From Amoeboradix gromovi (lineage: Eukaryota; Sanchytriomycota; Sanchytriomycetes; Sanchytriales; Sanchytriaceae), in the NCBI GenBank assembly GCA_018985225.1, contig JADGIF010000172.1:1-15906 (forward strand): a DNA stretch of 15,906 nt, given 5' to 3'. Positions 14,657-15,906 of this stretch are shown piece after piece. The notes under the pieces are model-generated. The model was not told the DNA's origin, searched no databases, and saw only the letters and a list, made by a program, of their open reading frames with translations. Made by a program: the position numbers and the translations under genes. The stretch's first letter is position 1. Every line of letters begins with the position of its first letter.

Positions 14657-15689
14657 GAGAAATTTTTAATCTTTCACTTGTAATGTCATACTGGCAGTTC
14701 AACAGCTCGATAGTAACTGAACTATTTTTCTTTAATATTTCCTTCAGGTGACTATCAAAATAAGTAGCAGCCAATCCTTCAAATCTCAACTTGGCAACAG
14801 GTGAAGTGGACAAAAACGAGATGAATTCATTTGGTAAAGTTAGGGCAGTCTTATTTTTGTCACCAATAAACGTCAATACTTTCAAATTAGCTCCACGGCA
14901 GTTACAAAGATCAATTAAATGAACCAGAGTCCCAGTCGTCTGAGTGTTTAGCGGAAATCTCAATCTACTGAAGTTATAATGCTTCATGATAAATAACGTT
15001 GTTATTAAACTCTTATCCATCCATGAACAGATGGACAAGTCAATTTCGTCTCCTGAGAGATCTATTCTCGTGATGTATTTGTTGAGCACAATGTGATCTT
15101 TAGCAACTTCTAATAAAAATTCGATTTCACTTTTAAGAATTGCTTTTAACTCTTGAATTGTGAACTGAATTCCAGTAATATCATCATTGAAATCCCTAAA
15201 ATAGCCATCATTACTCTTTAACTGAGATTTTAACGATTTGATATCCTTTTGCTGTTCCGCGACTAGCTTGAAAAGATTATCAATAACTTCTTCAGAACTA
15301 ACTGAGCAAACATGGGCTTGCAACTTAGTTCCTGAAAAAGTACATCCAATTATGCTTCTAACGCACTTGAAAGTTGAGTGCTCGCACGAATTTAGGTGAT
15401 CTGTGAGCTCCTTTCTTTTAAGCAACCTTAAGCATCCTTTTGACCAATTTGGACAATATACTTCGAGATCACCTATTTGGTTGGCTAGGTTTACATCTAC
15501 CACTGAGTTACTAGGCTTGCATGAAGAGCAATAGAGTTTCCAATCCACCACATATGGAATATCTACTGAGTGCTCACATTTACAGCAAAAAAATGCTGCA
15601 TCTGGTTTCTTAAGATATATGAAGCCATTGCTTCTGTAGACTTCATCTTCTGGCTCACTTTCATCTTCACCATGGTAGTACTTTCCCAT
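14652..15689 (-). CDS. TRAF-type zinc-finger protein with coiled coil and unknown C-terminal domain
   Basis: A 345-residue protein; the start is the first ATG of the frame (MGKYYHGEDE), since the frame upstream has no ATG. An acidic N-terminus is followed by a cysteine cluster CCKC at 35-38 and YCSSC at 53-57, which looks like a reduced RING. Then come TRAF-type fingers at about 79-128: CPNWSKGC, LTDHLNSCEH, CVRSIIGC and AHVC. A coiled-coil helix follows (about 130-165, LFKLVAEQQKDIKSLKSQL). The RING-TRAF finger-coiled coil order is that of TRAF/RNF41-like ubiquitin ligases or adaptors. The C-terminal 170 residues alternate short strands and helices (RIDLSGDEIDLS, LKVLTFIGDK, AKLRFEGLAA) and may be leucine-rich-repeat-like, not the MATH domain of animal TRAFs. 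With the RING incomplete, ligase activity is doubtful and an adaptor role is as likely. Confidence 0.8.
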   Translation of the reverse strand: MGKYYHGEDESEPEDEVYRSNGFIYLKKPDAAFFCCKCEHSVDIPYVVDWKLYCSSCKPSNSVVDVNLANQIGDLEVYCPNWSKGCLRLLKRKELTDHLNSCEHSTFKCVRSIIGCTFSGTKLQAHVCSVSSEEVIDNLFKLVAEQQKDIKSLKSQLKSNDGYFRDFNDDITGIQFTIQELKAILKSEIEFLLEVAKDHIVLNKYITRIDLSGDEIDLSICSWMDKSLITTLFIMKHYNFSRLRFPLNTQTTGTLVHLIDLCNCRGANLKVLTFIGDKNKTALTLPNEFISFLSTSPVAKLRFEGLAATYFDSHLKEILKKNSSVTIELLNCQYDITSERLKISQ

Positions 15690-15906
15690 TATTCCAGTGG
15701 CCTTTGTGACGAATAAAAATAAAATATCAAATATTAAAACTGGACTAACTTTCTGTAGCAACTTGGAAGATTATTTCAGCTTTATTAATTTTATGGATTT
15801 AAGAGACGAGTGGACATTCAGCTAGTTGTGGAGTTGACGAGTATGAAAGGAAAATAAATAACTTTTTGTATCGAAATTTCAAAAATAAATATTCTGTACA
15901 GCTATT

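Overview
This is nuclear DNA of a unicellular eukaryote, AT-rich, with seven apparently intact protein genes, two decayed ones and the wreckage of a Fanzor/TnpB-type transposon family. The lineage cannot be fixed from the sequence. The nucleoside diphosphate kinase is of the NME5 type with a C-terminal Dpy-30 helix pair, a radial-spoke protein, so a flagellum is likely at some stage. All seven intact genes end in TAA, and none has an in-frame TAG or TGA, so the standard code fits.

The most striking property is the introns. Three genes look broken until a minute intron is removed: 20 nt in the PP5-type phosphatase (1703-1722), 20 nt in FEN1 (6770-6789) and 22 nt in a 791-residue protein of unknown function (7756-7777, minus strand). 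Each runs from GTA to TAG and carries a TAAC- or TAAT-like box directly before the acceptor. Removing the first two restores the family sequence exactly across the junction. These are among the shortest spliceosomal introns known for any eukaryote; documented comparisons are chlorarachniophyte nucleomorphs at about 18-21 nt and Stentor at 15-16 nt. A second economy is at the 3' ends: in four genes the stop codon TAA lies inside an AATAAA hexamer, and two convergent genes share the 16-bp palindromic arrangement AATAAACGAATTTATT.

Layout: 1-844 nothing clear; 859-2336 (+) PP5-like TPR phosphatase; 2693-3535 (+) protein with a C-terminal Myb/SANT-like domain; 3790-5658 transposon graveyard (Fanzor zinc-ribbon relic, tail fragments, nested inverted repeats); 5802-6946 (+) FEN1; 6956-9353 (-) unknown 791-aa protein, tail to tail with FEN1; 9354-10037 nothing clear; 10038-10911 (-) decayed gene with a stop and a frameshift; 11236-11991 (+) predicted secreted protein with a duplicated 13-residue unit; 12711-13280 (+) second Fanzor relic; 13387-13959 (+) NME5-like protein; 14652-15689 (-) TRAF-type zinc-finger protein.

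The genes do not form one pathway. FEN1 is replication and repair, PP5 is chaperone-linked signalling, NME5 is axonemal, the SANT protein is probably nuclear, and the TRAF-like and secreted proteins are orphans. Coding sequence covers only about half of the window, so introns have shrunk to the limit while intergenic DNA has not.
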